Both the position numbers and the translations under genes were made by a program. Positions 1 to 9,916 of a stretch of DNA of 64,000 bases are shown here, piece after piece (the first letter of the stretch is position 1; each line of letters opens with the position of its first letter). A model generated the notes under the pieces. That model did not search any database. It saw nothing but the letters and a program-made list of their open reading frames with translations, and was not told the DNA's origin. This stretch comes from Loxodes magnus (Eukaryota > Ciliophora > Karyorelictea > Loxodida > Loxodidae): contig CAMPDV010001264.1 in the NCBI GenBank assembly GCA_946699065.1, positions 62,001 through 126,000 of the forward strand, given 5' to 3'.

Positions 1-195
1 TTTTTCAATTTAACCTTGAAGAAAGTCGTTACTCTAAATTTGTGGATTAACTGGCTCAGCTGGACCAATCATTATTTTTCCTTCAGGTGAAGAGCTAGAT
101 TCTTATTATTGTCTTTATTTTTTTAGTTCCTCTTTCGTCGCTTGCTTTCTTGCTTTCCTTATTTAGTTTTTTGAAAGACGGACCTATTATTCCAT
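1..195 (-). CDS. LINE-like ORF2, N-terminus only (runs off the window's left edge)
   Basis: This is the first 65 codons of a second minus-strand reading frame, starting at an ATG at 195-193. It lies 69 bases after the TGA that ends ORF1, in the same frame. With TAA/TAG read as Gln it is open to the edge and has no TGA. The visible part is a basic, Gln-rich stretch (residues 1-32), a short Ser run (33-36), then a Pro-containing segment with the motif IGPAEPVNP. No endonuclease or reverse transcriptase motif is reached, so the ORF2 assignment rests only on position behind a gag-like ORF1, the usual order in two-ORF LINEs. The spacer before the ATG is almost pure A/T. It could instead be the continuation of ORF1 if the intervening TGA is read as Trp. 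Confidence 0.5.
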
Positions 196-264
196 TTTTT
201 ATAATTTTAATTTAATAGAATATAATAATAATAGATAAAATTGTTTAGAGGTTTTCTTGGATTT

Positions 265-999
265 TCACCAATTTCCCTCTTTCCAACCAGAATAGTCTGG
301 TTAATAAAAAGAAAAGTTTATTGTTTAATTTCTATTTTTTCTTGTCTTAAATCTTGCATTTCTCTTCTCTCTCCATCTTTCATCCATCTACTTTGCTACT
401 ATTCTTTTGGCACTTGTCTCTTTAATTTGATAAATAGATCCTCCCCCAGTAATATGAATTCTTTCTGTCAGTCTCTTAACTCTCTAATTAAATTCATTCT
501 TGAATACATAGAAATTTCTACACTATTTGTGTTAGTGTCCTTTTTTCTTGCAGTAATAGCACTTTCAACTCTTCATTGTATTCTGATAAATTTTTGGTTT
601 TTTTTCAATTTCCATTTGACAACCTTGCTAATCGTTTTAAAATTATTCTTAAATTTGATTTTGCCCCAATATCTCAAATGGTTCTGGCTAATATGCACGT
701 TCTGTTTATTTAATTAATTATGATTATGAGTCTAATTTCATTTACTATATTTACTAAAAGCAGTCATTTTGAATATTTCAATAGGCATCCATTTCTCTTT
801 CTTATTTAATTAATCTATCTTCTACATTTTCACTATTCTCTATCAATATTTGATTTTACTCCTTAAGCTTTTTAACCTCATTAAGCAAAATTTTTACTAA
901 TTCTGTAAGTTATTCAATACTATTTCGATCCTCACTAAGATTAATTTCTGAAAGATCTTAGTCAACTGGAGTTTCTTATTACTTTGGAGGTGTGGACAT
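265..999 (-). CDS. Gag-like ORF1 protein of a LINE-type retrotransposon, CCHC zinc knuckle
   Basis: A 244-residue minus-strand frame starts at the ATG at 999-997 and ends at TGA 267-265, with TAA/TAG read as Gln. Residues about 15-75 are rich in Leu, Glu and Lys with heptad-like spacing, as in a coiled coil. A perfect zinc knuckle, CYYCKKKGHQHKQC (C-x2-C-x4-H-x4-C), lies at 561-520, and a basic region follows it. A coiled coil followed by a CCHC knuckle is the usual architecture of ORF1/gag-like RNA-binding proteins of non-LTR elements; these coat element RNA. Two in-frame TGA codons occur at 780-778 (codon 74) and 567-565 (codon 145, two residues before the first Cys), so the frame is intact only if TGA can mean Trp. 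Otherwise this is a broken copy. The plus-strand ORF over the same bases is a shadow. An LTR-type gag cannot be excluded. Confidence 0.7.
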
Positions 1000-1446
1000 T
1001 CTCTTCCTAGGTTTTAATTGTTTCTACTTTTTCTCTTCAGATTCTTATTAATTTTTACCTTACTAATTTTATTTGGTAAAAAAGCCGGGCTTCATTTTTT
1101 TAATTATTTAATAGAATATTTATAAGAATTTCATCTTAAATAAATTATTTTTAGATCATTTTATTCTAAAATTTACATTATTTTTTACTTTAAGGATATT
1201 CCTACATTTTTAAAAATATAAATTCCTTGAAAAGCAAACATACTTTCTACTTCTATCTTTAAATAGTTGCTAAATACTATTTTTATTTGATATTAAGAAA
1301 TAAAGATACCATTAATGGATTTTTGGAAATTACTTTATGTGAGATTCTCCAAAATTTTAATTTTCATTCGACTCAATTTTATGAATTTTTTTATTAATTT
1401 CTTGTTAAAAGATTCGTGTCAGAAATATTATATAATAAATAAATAG
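1000..1446. other. AT-rich leader upstream of the minus-strand ORF1; no gene seen
   Basis: This stretch lies on the 5' side of the minus-strand ORF1 and may hold the element's leader and promoter. The only composition change is a short GC patch at about 1084-1094 (gccgggcttc). No coding frame, tRNA or clear repeat was recognised. Confidence 0.3.
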
Positions 1447-1690
1447 GGAGGAGCAATCCTCCAACTGAAACTGACTTAAACTCTGGTACCAGGAAATACC
1501 CCATAGGTGAAGAACCAGCCAAGAGCAGAGAAGACAAGAACGAAGAGGCATCAAGTAGAATTAATGATGAAAGATGCCAGATACTAAGGTCTCTTAGGAT
1601 AGCATTCCGATCGCAGCCCTATAAGGAAAAAATTCACAACAGAATGCTAGCACTGTGGAAGACTTCACCAAGGAATTTTTTTAACTTTAA
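1447..1690 (+). repeat. GC-richer island with an open reading frame; left copy of a dispersed inverted repeat
   Basis: Base composition jumps from the surrounding ~20% GC to nearly balanced. On the plus strand one frame is open without any TAA, TAG or TGA for about 80 codons (from ggg at 1446) and reads like a soluble, charged protein (for example EEASSRINDERCQILRSLR). No ATG or known domain was found. The central part, about 1497-1607, recurs in inverted orientation at 7325-7441 with few mismatches (RINDERCQ against SINGERCQ), after which the copies diverge. It is followed by a hairpin also found at a LINE 3' end. It may be a SINE-like element, an exon fragment of a gene family, or part of a transposon. 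Confidence 0.45.
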
Positions 1691-1703
1691 AAATCTTTAT
1701 TAA

Positions 1704-1770
1704 AGAGCTGTGCACCATTGAGGTGCTACGCGCTCTATAATCTCATTTATTTATTATTTATTTATTTAAC
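1704..1770 (+). repeat. GC-rich hairpin plus TTTA-type tail, retroelement 3'-end-like (copy 1)
   Basis: The stem AGAGC (1704-1708) pairs with GCTCT (1732-1736), and GCACC pairs with GGTGC around an ATTGA loop. It is followed by ctataa and a run of tttatt units. The same arrangement ends the reverse transcriptase fragment at 9320-9375, so this is probably a 3' end of a LINE or of a SINE using the LINE machinery. Confidence 0.5.
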
Positions 1771-1824
1771 TAAATTTAAAATAATAGGAGATATATAATC
1801 ACACTATTCTAATTATTACGTAGT

Positions 1825-1854
1825 GCTGCGCTCCAAAGAGGTGCTACGCGCAGT
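1825..1854 (+). repeat. Hairpin, copy 2 of the same family with a changed outer stem
   Basis: CTGCGC (1826-1831) pairs perfectly with GCGCAG (1848-1853), and an inner CC/GG pair closes an AAAGA loop. The 3' half, aggtgctacgc, is identical to the other copies. The outer stem bases differ from copy 1 but still pair, which suggests that the structure is what is conserved. Confidence 0.45.
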
Positions 1855-1861
1855 TTAATCA

Positions 1862-2285
1862 AAGTTTTTTTAATGAGAAGATATTTTATTACTCTATTTA
1901 ATTTAAGACTTAATTTTTTATATTAAGCTTTTAATTCTTAAACATAAAGATTATTCTAACCTACTTATTATTTAAACAAATTATCTAAATTTAATTTAAA
2001 ATTTATGAAAGAGATATACTTGAATAGAAACTTAAACTGTTTATATAAAATTCGTTGCTTTTATTAGAATTGTTTAATTCTTAAATTAATTTAGTTATCT
2101 AATATCAAGATTTTCATCATCTTTTTATTTAGAAATATTTGATTGAGATTTAACAAATCAATTTAAAGTCTAAATTTTGAATAACTTTAAGAAGTTATTG
2201 ACTAAATTTAATTTATGCACAAATCTACTAGAAAGCCATAGTTTAATTAATTAATTTCAACTAAAAAAGTTTTTGGACCGGAAAC
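1862..2285. other. AT-rich stretch, nothing recognised
   Basis: Very AT-rich sequence between the second hairpin and a GC-richer island. No coding frame or repeat was identified. Confidence 0.3.
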
Positions 2286-2515
2286 TCCTTTCCGATTACA
2301 CGACCCGACGCTCTCTTTTTATGGAATAACGGGGATATCCTGTTGTGCTCCAGGCACAGCTGCTAGGGAGTTCCATCGCTAAGAACAGCCAGGCTTCAAG
2401 CCCTACCAAGAGCGGATAATCTCAAAGACAGTGTTCCCTTCAGAAAATGACTCTGACCAGGGACTTTCTCAGCGTCAGGAAAGGAACTTGTTCCCAGTCA
2501 TAAAACCAGAAAGTG
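2286..2515 (+). repeat. GC-richer dispersed repeat, copy A (inverted relative to 13942-14168)
   Basis: An island of near-balanced composition in AT-rich surroundings. It aligns, with no gap through its central ~200 bases, to the reverse complement of 13942-14168. Shared blocks include ggatatcc, agccaggcttcaag, gataatct, ggactttctca and aaggaacttgttcc. Translated in matching frames the copies share short peptides (RGYP, SQASS, KGTCS) at the same spacing. That may be residual coding constraint or simply ungapped DNA homology. Identity is moderate, so the copies are old. The family is not recognised. Confidence 0.5.
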
Positions 2516-5500
2516 TTGTCACGAATGTCATTCTCAGCTCCCACCATCTTTTCAATTATAAAGCCTTAGTTTATTGAATGATTTTTATTTAAAATTAGAA
2601 TAATGTTGAAAATAATAATTATGAATGCATTCTGAATTTCAATAAATTTAGTTTTATAAATTATGTAATACTTATAAGTCAAATTTAATTATAAATGTTT
2701 GATAGATTATTCATTTTCGCTACTTATTTTTAGAATATATGCCTTATTATAAATCTGATTTTCAGCTTTAAGGCTTAAATTTAAATAACTTTTTGATCTT
2801 ATTTTAATTCTAAATTAAAGAAAATTTAAAAAATGTTAAATTAACTTAATTTTTAGCTATTTGACTATATTGTGAATGAAATATATAGTATCTTTAGCAA
2901 CTATTATAAATTAAAAGTTTTAATATCCTTTTACATTAAGTTACATAATAATTAGCAGCACTGAATTATCTACCTTAGTGCAACTTTATAAATTAATATT
3001 GGAGATAATCATTTTTAGAATCAAAATTTTCACCTTCTTGTCTTCATATTTTTCTACTCTAATTTTATTTTAAATAAAATTAATTTTTAATTTTTAAAGA
3101 CATTACTATTAAAAATCATTTAAGGTTTTTTTAATTTTTATAGAGCTCTATCTAATTAATTGGTTATTTCAAATAGATAACTAAAATAGATTAAAAAAGC
3201 TATCTTAATTTTATAATTTACATTTATAAGAGCTAAACCATAAATTTATTAATTATACATCTCTTATTAAAAATTAAAGCATCATTATAAATAAAATAAT
3301 GAAATAAGTTCTGACTTAAATATAAATTTATCAACATTTATTAACATGCTTTGAAATATTTTACTAGAGTATGAATTTTTTTTATTTTGCGAGCCAAAAA
3401 TAATAAATAATTATGATTAATATTTCATGGTAGTGCTTGATCTTTTTCTCGAGGCTTATAAAGCATTTCAGTTAAAAATCTCTTTTCTAAACATTAATTT
3501 TTTAGAATTAAATGATTTTAATATATTATTCATTAAATTACTTTATATACTCTTTAGTATAGCTTTTAATTAATTTTAATTGAGCTTTTTGTTTAAAATA
3601 AAATTTTGTGATTTTATTAAATTTTTTATGTTTTGTCTTATTTTTTATTCATCATTAATAATTAAAATACATTTCTTTGATTAAAGATTTTTCTATTTTT
3701 CTAATTTAAGATTTGTTTATTTTAGGTGTAATCAAACATTATAAAGTTTAGCGTACAATGAATCTAAAAATCGCATATTAATATGGAAATTTTAAAATTT
3801 TTCTTCTCAGATTTCGATTTAAAATAATTATCAGAAATTTAATTCTTTTTCTGGTTAACAATTATGAGGCGGTGCTGGAACTTTATTTAAAAAAATAAAT
3901 TTTAGTATTTTTCGAATTTTTTAAACTTTCAGTTTGGAAAAAATTATTGCAATAGCTCTTTTAAAATCCTCAATTAAATTAGCTAGTAACATAAAAATAG
4001 TTTAATTTAATGATACAAATTTTTAATTTTAAGTTATAGATATTTGTTGTTTCTTTTAAAATGTGGTATTTTTCAATCTATTTAATCGATTTTTATTTAA
4101 GAATATTTCCATGCTTGAGGAACTGGTTGCTAACTTTTGCTTATTTAGAGCATTTTTGTCTATATTTTTCTATGCATATAAAATTTTATCTTCTGCTCTT
4201 AAGGAAAGTAAAAAGATTTAAAGCTATTTTTGAATTAAATAGTATGAACATAATGGCTTAAAATAATTAATTTGAAGGTAAAATGATAAATTAAAGTTGC
4301 TTGTACGCTTAAATTTATTAAATAGGAAAGTTATAATATAATTTAAAAATTCAATTAATTATTAAGATAAATATCAAAATTAAATAATTGATGCTCACAA
4401 ATTATTAAATACCTTTAAACATATAAGTTCATTTCTCCACTAAAAATAAAAAGCACTGAAAATAAAATAGACTTAAAATAAAGAATCACCAACTAGAGAT
4501 GTAAATAAATAATTTAAATGCATACAATCTTATTTTTAAATTAAATAAAAATAAAGAGTTAAAGATATAATTATTTAGAAAGACTTGATAAAATCCAAAA
4601 TTTTAATAGCCTTAAAATTAAAAAAATTTAATTTAGATAATTCTTAATAAATTTTACTTGCTTTTTGATTATAAAACTTAACTTTAAAATTGCTTTATCA
4701 TGATGCTTTGAAATAAATTAAGTACTCTTCATAATAATTATAATAAATGAATTATTTCCTTCTATTATTAATCGCTTATATGCATTTTTTAATTTTTTGC
4801 TAAATTAATAATTAATCATATATAAAAAAATCTATTAACTTACAATTATTTTTATTCCAAAATAAAAAATACTAGTAACCTCTATCTTAATTCGTATATT
4901 ATTATTTTTTTAATATTATTTTTTTATCAATTTTCTTTGATTCCACGTATAAAGCTTAAGTTTGTTTCATTTCAAATTAAAATACAATTTTTTTAATTTA
5001 GTTTTACATTTTCACATCTTCTTTCTTATTAAATAATTTTTTATTCTCAAATTCTAAAAGAATGAAAAAATAAATTTAAGTAATTTATAGATAAAATCTC
5101 TCTTTAGACTTAGTTATATAATGATTCAAATTTTACTAGGATCATAAAATTAGAATAGATTTATTGTGGTAATATTTTTTTAGTTTGAAGCAAATTTAAA
5201 CTATCTCTCTGAGGTTAAAGTGCTAAATATTTGCTACTCATAATTTTAATTTAAATTTATTTTATTTCGTTCAAAGCTTGACTTTAATATTAAGTTGTAG
5301 ACAATTTGTTATTAAATTTAATGAATTTACCTAGAATTAAAAAGTTATTTTAAATCCTAATTTTCTTAGATTTATTAACTGATTCTTTAAAATATTTAAG
5401 AAATATTCTAAATATTTAAAAAATTTATTATTTAATTAGGAAATTAATTTTAAAATAAATATAGCTAAATTTAGAAATTAAATAAATCTCATTTGTACAT

Positions 5501-7324
5501 AAAATATATTGATATCCTTTAGTCATTATAAAATTTTGTAAAGTTCGTTCATATTCTTTTACTCTTAAAGTAAATAACTATAAAATGTAGTTTTTATAAA
5601 AATACTTTTATTTTCTATGGAAATATTATGATTAATGTATTTTAAAAGTTTGCATTTAATATCTTTTTCTTGGATTTTCTTCGAGATTTTATAATTACTT
5701 TAATCTGATTGTAATTTAATTATGAATTATAAGAAAAGCCATTCGAATTCTTTTAAATAAACTTAGAACCTTATTTTTATTTAATTAAATTAATTTTTAA
5801 AGGAATCAATAAGAGCATCTTGGTGTTAACAATTCACTAAGAAATAAATAAAGGAAGATGACTAAAACATAAGAAACAAATAATTTAGAAATTTTAAATT
5901 TCTATTTATTATAAAATCTTATATGGATAACTATTTCTAGCATTTCAAAAATTGAATATCATTCTCATTTAATAATTATTCTTCAAATTTTTTTTATTTA
6001 TTTTATTCTTAATTTTTTATTTTAAAGGTCGATAAATACGAGAAGTAATGAATTTGAAAATTGTGATGTTTGTCTATTTTAAGCTAAATTTATAATTATC
6101 CTGAAATTTCTACTTTCTGGTGTATTTAAATAAGCAAATATCATTCATACTAATTTGAAGATTATAATAAAACTTTAAGAATACTGACTCTAAATTAGTT
6201 TATTTATTAAATAACTAAAACCAAATAAAAGCTTTAAGTACTCTTGTAATAATGAAGAAACAAATTTAAAGAAATAAGAAGTGAATTAAATTAAGAAGAA
6301 CTTAGATTATAGTCACTATTATCTCAGTAATCTATTTAATAATTTCGAAAATGATTACACTTTAAAATACCTCTAGGAAATTAACTTAATAAAATAAATT
6401 TAAGGATAGCGCACTTGGATTATTTATTTAATCTTTCGATGTTAGGAAATATCAATATTATCTATATGGTTCATAAGTAATTTTATCATAATTTAATATG
6501 CTCTCTTAACTTTTACTCAATCACTCTGAGTAAAATAGGTAAAAAGCTAAGTTAAAAGAAGGTTAAATTAATAAAATTGTTTAAAAAATGTTAGTAACTT
6601 AGGATTATAACTCACTTAAATATCAATAATTGATAGTCAACTTAATTATAATAATGAATATATCGATTCATACATACAGCTTATATACTATGTTTTATAC
6701 ATTAATATCAAATTTATTAAGATAAATCATGAATAGATATATTTGCTAAAAGCTTAAAATAACTAATTTTATTAATTTTTTTAAAAATATAGAAATTTAC
6801 TTTGCTGAAAAACAGAAAATGAGAAGCTAAAGAGTGAAATTAAAATAGCAGTTGCTTGAAAAGTAGAGATATATTAATTTATAAAATAAATTTTATTGCC
6901 TCATTTAGAATCATATCTTTAGCTACATTTATTACTTGTTTGCCTCCTCTCTACATTTAACTTTATTTTTTTAAATAAGATTCCTTTAAAAAAAATCTAT
7001 TTTCTCTATCATAATTTTTTCAACTATTAATCTAAATTTATCCAAAGTTTTCTCCTGGCAAAATTTGACAAAGTCCATTTATATTATGCAGAATACTGAC
7101 AGGAAGATAATAAAGAAATAAATGCTTAGAATGATTCAATGAATACTGAAAAGAACTCTTCCTAAAGTTCAATTATATATTGATTAAAAATATCAGCAAG
7201 TTATTCAAATTTAATAATAAATGCGTTTAATATTTCAGTACTAAATGATAGAGACTCTCTTTCACTTTTTTAAATAAAGTCTAAGTAATTTTATTAAACT
7301 TAAATAAAAATTTAGCTTGCTTAA
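2516..7324. other. Long AT-rich region without a recognisable gene
   Basis: About 4.8 kb of very AT-rich DNA. Because TAA/TAG, and perhaps TGA, are sense codons here, open frames carry little information. No domain, Cys/His pattern, internal repeat or composition shift of the kind seen in the coding regions was found. The short plus-strand ORF at 4061-4261 has no supporting feature. It could be spacer, decayed transposon or intragenic DNA. Confidence 0.4.
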
Positions 7325-7441
7325 GAAGAGTTACCCTAAGAGACCTTAGTATCTGGCATCTTTCACCATTAATGCTACTTGATGCCTCTTCAATCTTGTC
7401 TTCTCTTCTCTTGTCTGTTCTTCACCTATAGGGTACTGAGA
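7325..7441 (-). repeat. Inverted copy of the 1497-1607 repeat
   Basis: The reverse complement matches 1497-1607 almost base for base over about 115 bases, including ccctataggtgaagaac, gaggcatcaagtag and gatgccagatactaagg. Homology stops abruptly at about 7325. The copy ends about 20 bases upstream of the ATG of the plus-strand gene fragment at 7463, so it may supply its 5' flank. The partner copy is some 5.8 kb away. Confidence 0.65.
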
Positions 7442-7462
7442 CTATTTACTAAGCAAGCGAAA

Positions 7463-8040
7463 ATGAAGATCACACAATATACATTCCTTAACATGATTAC
7501 ATTCTTGATTGCTGGAACTATTCTACTTGCTTAAATCAGAGTGAAATTTTCAAAGGAGGGTGAGAAAGAAGCTTTAAGTCAATCATTCATAAGGATATGG
7601 ATTTTCATTGCAAGATTCAAGCTCAACTATGCGTTTTTTAAAAAAGATAAACCCATTCTCTTTTTATAATCACAATCACCTTAAATTTTTATGAGTTTGA
7701 ATTACCTAAATCAAACAAACTTAGTAATTTCTGAAAAAAAATTTCTTTAAGGGACTAATTGCAATTTTATTATATCAACTTAATATTCGTTATTAGGGAT
7801 ATCTTCAGTAGTAATAGAACATTTTTCACCTAAAGGTAGTAATTAATTTTTTATCAATTCAAGTGAAATATGATTTGAGAAATTAAAAATCTCGAATAAT
7901 ATAGCAGATTAAAGTGGCTAAATATTAAATATATAAAATTCTGAGATTAAAATTGAAGATAAGTCTTATTTCATATTTAGATTAAAAAATATTTCACAAG
8001 AAACTTATGTCAAGAAGACTAGAATTATTAGAAATGGAAA
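7463..8040 (+). pseudogene. 5' part of a gene for a putative secreted or membrane protein, apparently cut off by a LINE fragment
   Basis: The frame starts at ATG 7463 and runs about 190 codons with TAA/TAG as Gln. It has a single TGA (7871-7873) in the context EI-TGA-FEKL. The first ~24 residues, starting MKITQYTFLNMITFLIAGTI, form a charged start plus hydrophobic core ending in Ala-Gln, typical of a signal peptide or signal anchor. The rest is a mixed polar/aromatic sequence with amino acid use like a folded extracellular protein (for example KGSNQFFINSSEIW), but no family was recognised. After about 8040 the coding signal moves to another frame that belongs to a reverse transcriptase, so the gene is probably truncated by insertion. 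The exact breakpoint and any continuation after 9376 cannot be fixed by eye. It could also be an exon of an intron-containing gene. Confidence 0.4.
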
Positions 8041-9317
8041 AAGCATAAAAGGATGAAATAAAAGATGAGATTAAACTAAAGTAATTTAAAATTGTTAAGA
8101 TCAAGATTATAATTAAAAGCAATAAAAAAATTTACTAATGTCTATAATTGAAGGAAGCAATTCTTGCAGTTATAGATGTATAAAAACTCTTTAAGTTTAA
8201 AGTTTAAATTTAGAAATAATATAGAGAAGATCTTTACGAACAATCATAGATGTCCTTTTTTAAGGGCAAAGGGAGATGTTAGAACACGAATTGCAGTTTA
8301 TGAAATTTAAACATTGCCTATGACAAAAAGCGTTGAGATTAAGAGGCTAATTAATAGGAAATAAAGGAAAAACAAAAGACTCATTGTTCGATTTTTGTAA
8401 AGAAGAGAACTTTATATTTGAATAATATTGCATGACAATAAAATTAGAATTAAAAATTGAGGACAAAGAAATATTTATAGAAAATGGTAATAAAAATTAG
8501 AAAGGAAGAAAAACATTAATCATGCAATTTGAGATTATAGAATATATGTAGAAGATAGAGAAAGAATGGAGTAAATGATAAAAACATTATAGTATAGAAA
8601 AACATGATTTGATGAATATGTAGTAGGACCACCCAACTACCTGAGATATAATAAAAATAGAAAAGAAGAAATATGCTACATATTTAGAATAAGAAAGATA
8701 TGTAATGAGAGTTAGAATTGTTTAAAAGAAAGTCACATAGTTATGACAAGTAAAAGCCCTTTCTGTAATGAGGCAAGAGAAAATGAAAGGCATATAATAT
8801 AAAACTGTTAAGAATACAAAGAAGGAAGATAATAATGTATCTTAAATCTTAGAGCAATAGGAGTAGAGAGATAAGGAATGGAACTATTTGATATAATATG
8901 AGGAACAGCCAAATTCGAAAATTTCATTAGAACCTAAGAAGAGTAAAAAAGAGCTAAAGCTGACTTGATAATAAAAGATTATATCAAAGATATATTAGAG
9001 AACAGGAAAAGAGGATATATAGAAAAGAAAATTGAATGAAAAAAGAAATAGAAAAAGACTATAGAGCAGGAAAAGGATAATTTTTATGAGTTTATAAAAG
9101 CTTGATCAAGAAGAAAAGAATTAAAAATTAAAATTAGTAAGATATGTAAGAAAAATAAATTAAGCTTACTTTAAAGATCTAATAAAGTGTAGATAGATAA
9201 AAGACAGAAGAACAAGAGATAATGTAGAGGAAAATGAGGAAGATATGTAACTAATAAGAGAAGAATTTCTATTACCTGAATGCTTACTTGAAAAAATGAA
9301 CATATATTGAGATATGG
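8041..9317 (+). pseudogene. 3' part of a LINE ORF2: C-terminal region of reverse transcriptase with Cys/His cluster
   Basis: In the frame of 8281/8755 (TAA/TAG = Gln) there is a stretch with IFRIR (about 8683-8697), then CNEARENERHIIQNC at 8764-8808 as the core of a CPFC-type C-x2-C...H-x4-C cluster. The downstream context is GTAKFENFIRTQEEQKRAKADL. This order (arginine-rich IFRIR-like strand, Cys/His finger, Leu/Arg-rich helical tail) is characteristic of the C-terminus of many LINE ORF2 proteins. No catalytic YxDD motif was seen, so the copy is 5'-truncated, as is usual for LINEs. In-frame TGAs occur at several places (for example 8419, 8458, 8605 and 8902), the last in LFDII-TGA-GTAKF. They are either Trp codons or decay. 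The frame upstream of about 8280 is uncertain. The fragment ends at the hairpin at 9320. Confidence 0.6.
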
Positions 9318-9319
9318 AA

Positions 9320-9375
9320 AGAGCTGCGCACCAACGAGGTGCTACGCTCTCTATAACCATATTTATTATTTATGA
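9320..9375 (+). repeat. LINE 3'-end hairpin and tail (copy 3)
   Basis: GCACC (9328-9332) pairs with GGTGC (9338-9342) around AACGA, flanked by GAG/CTC. It is followed by ctataa and a tatttattattta tail, and it directly follows the reverse transcriptase C-terminal frame. This context supports reading all three hairpins as retroelement 3' ends. The minus-strand ORF across it is a shadow. Confidence 0.5.
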
Positions 9376-9916
9376 AAAATGAATATTTTTTTAAGATGAT
9401 GTGGATGTAATTATAGATATTTCATGCTTACTCTTATTTTTTTATGAGCTAAATAAAAATAATTTTAGTTTGTCCACCATTTTTTTATTTTTTTTAAGAT
9501 ATTTTTTTTAATCTTATATATATTTTTTTAATCATTTTTAGTGGAATGCCTGTTTAAAATTGTTTTAGATTAATTATTTTGCAATATTTTTTTAGTTATA
9601 AATTGTTCATTCTTCAAAATCACTTGTATAATTTTTTAACCATCGTATTGAAATGTTTAATGTATAGTCATTATGATATTATTTTTTTTAATATTATATT
9701 ATTACAATTTTTTTTAGTTAGAATTTAAAATTTGTTATTTTTTAGGTTTTTTTTATTATATTTGTTTAATTTTCTTTCCTTTAAAAATAATTAAATATTT
9801 CGTTAATTTAAATTTTTAAATTTTAAATTTAATTTTTAAATAATAAAAATAATTTATCAATTTTTATTTCAATATAATTAGTTTCTATATACTAAGTTGT
9901 TTTTTAATCTTTATAA
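9376..9916. other. AT-rich intergenic region upstream of the WD40 gene
   Basis: Consists of T and A runs, and presumably contains the promoter and 5' leader of the gene starting at 9917. No specific promoter element could be picked out of the AT background. Confidence 0.4.

Noticed and set aside
241..717. Plus-strand 158-residue hydrophobic ORF
   Set aside because: It is the antisense of the gag-like ORF1, which has a coiled coil and a CCHC knuckle; pyrimidine-rich antisense DNA gives a false membrane-like peptide.
4061..4261. 66-residue plus-strand ORF
   Set aside because: Only AT-rich composition supports it; no motif or coding context. Kept as unannotated DNA.
7741..8280. Extending the reverse transcriptase frame back to ~7740
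   Set aside because: With all stops potentially sense, openness proves nothing, and 7741-8040 looks better coding in another frame starting at 7463.
9166..9360. Minus-strand 64-residue ORF
   Set aside because: Antisense of the LINE tail and hairpin.
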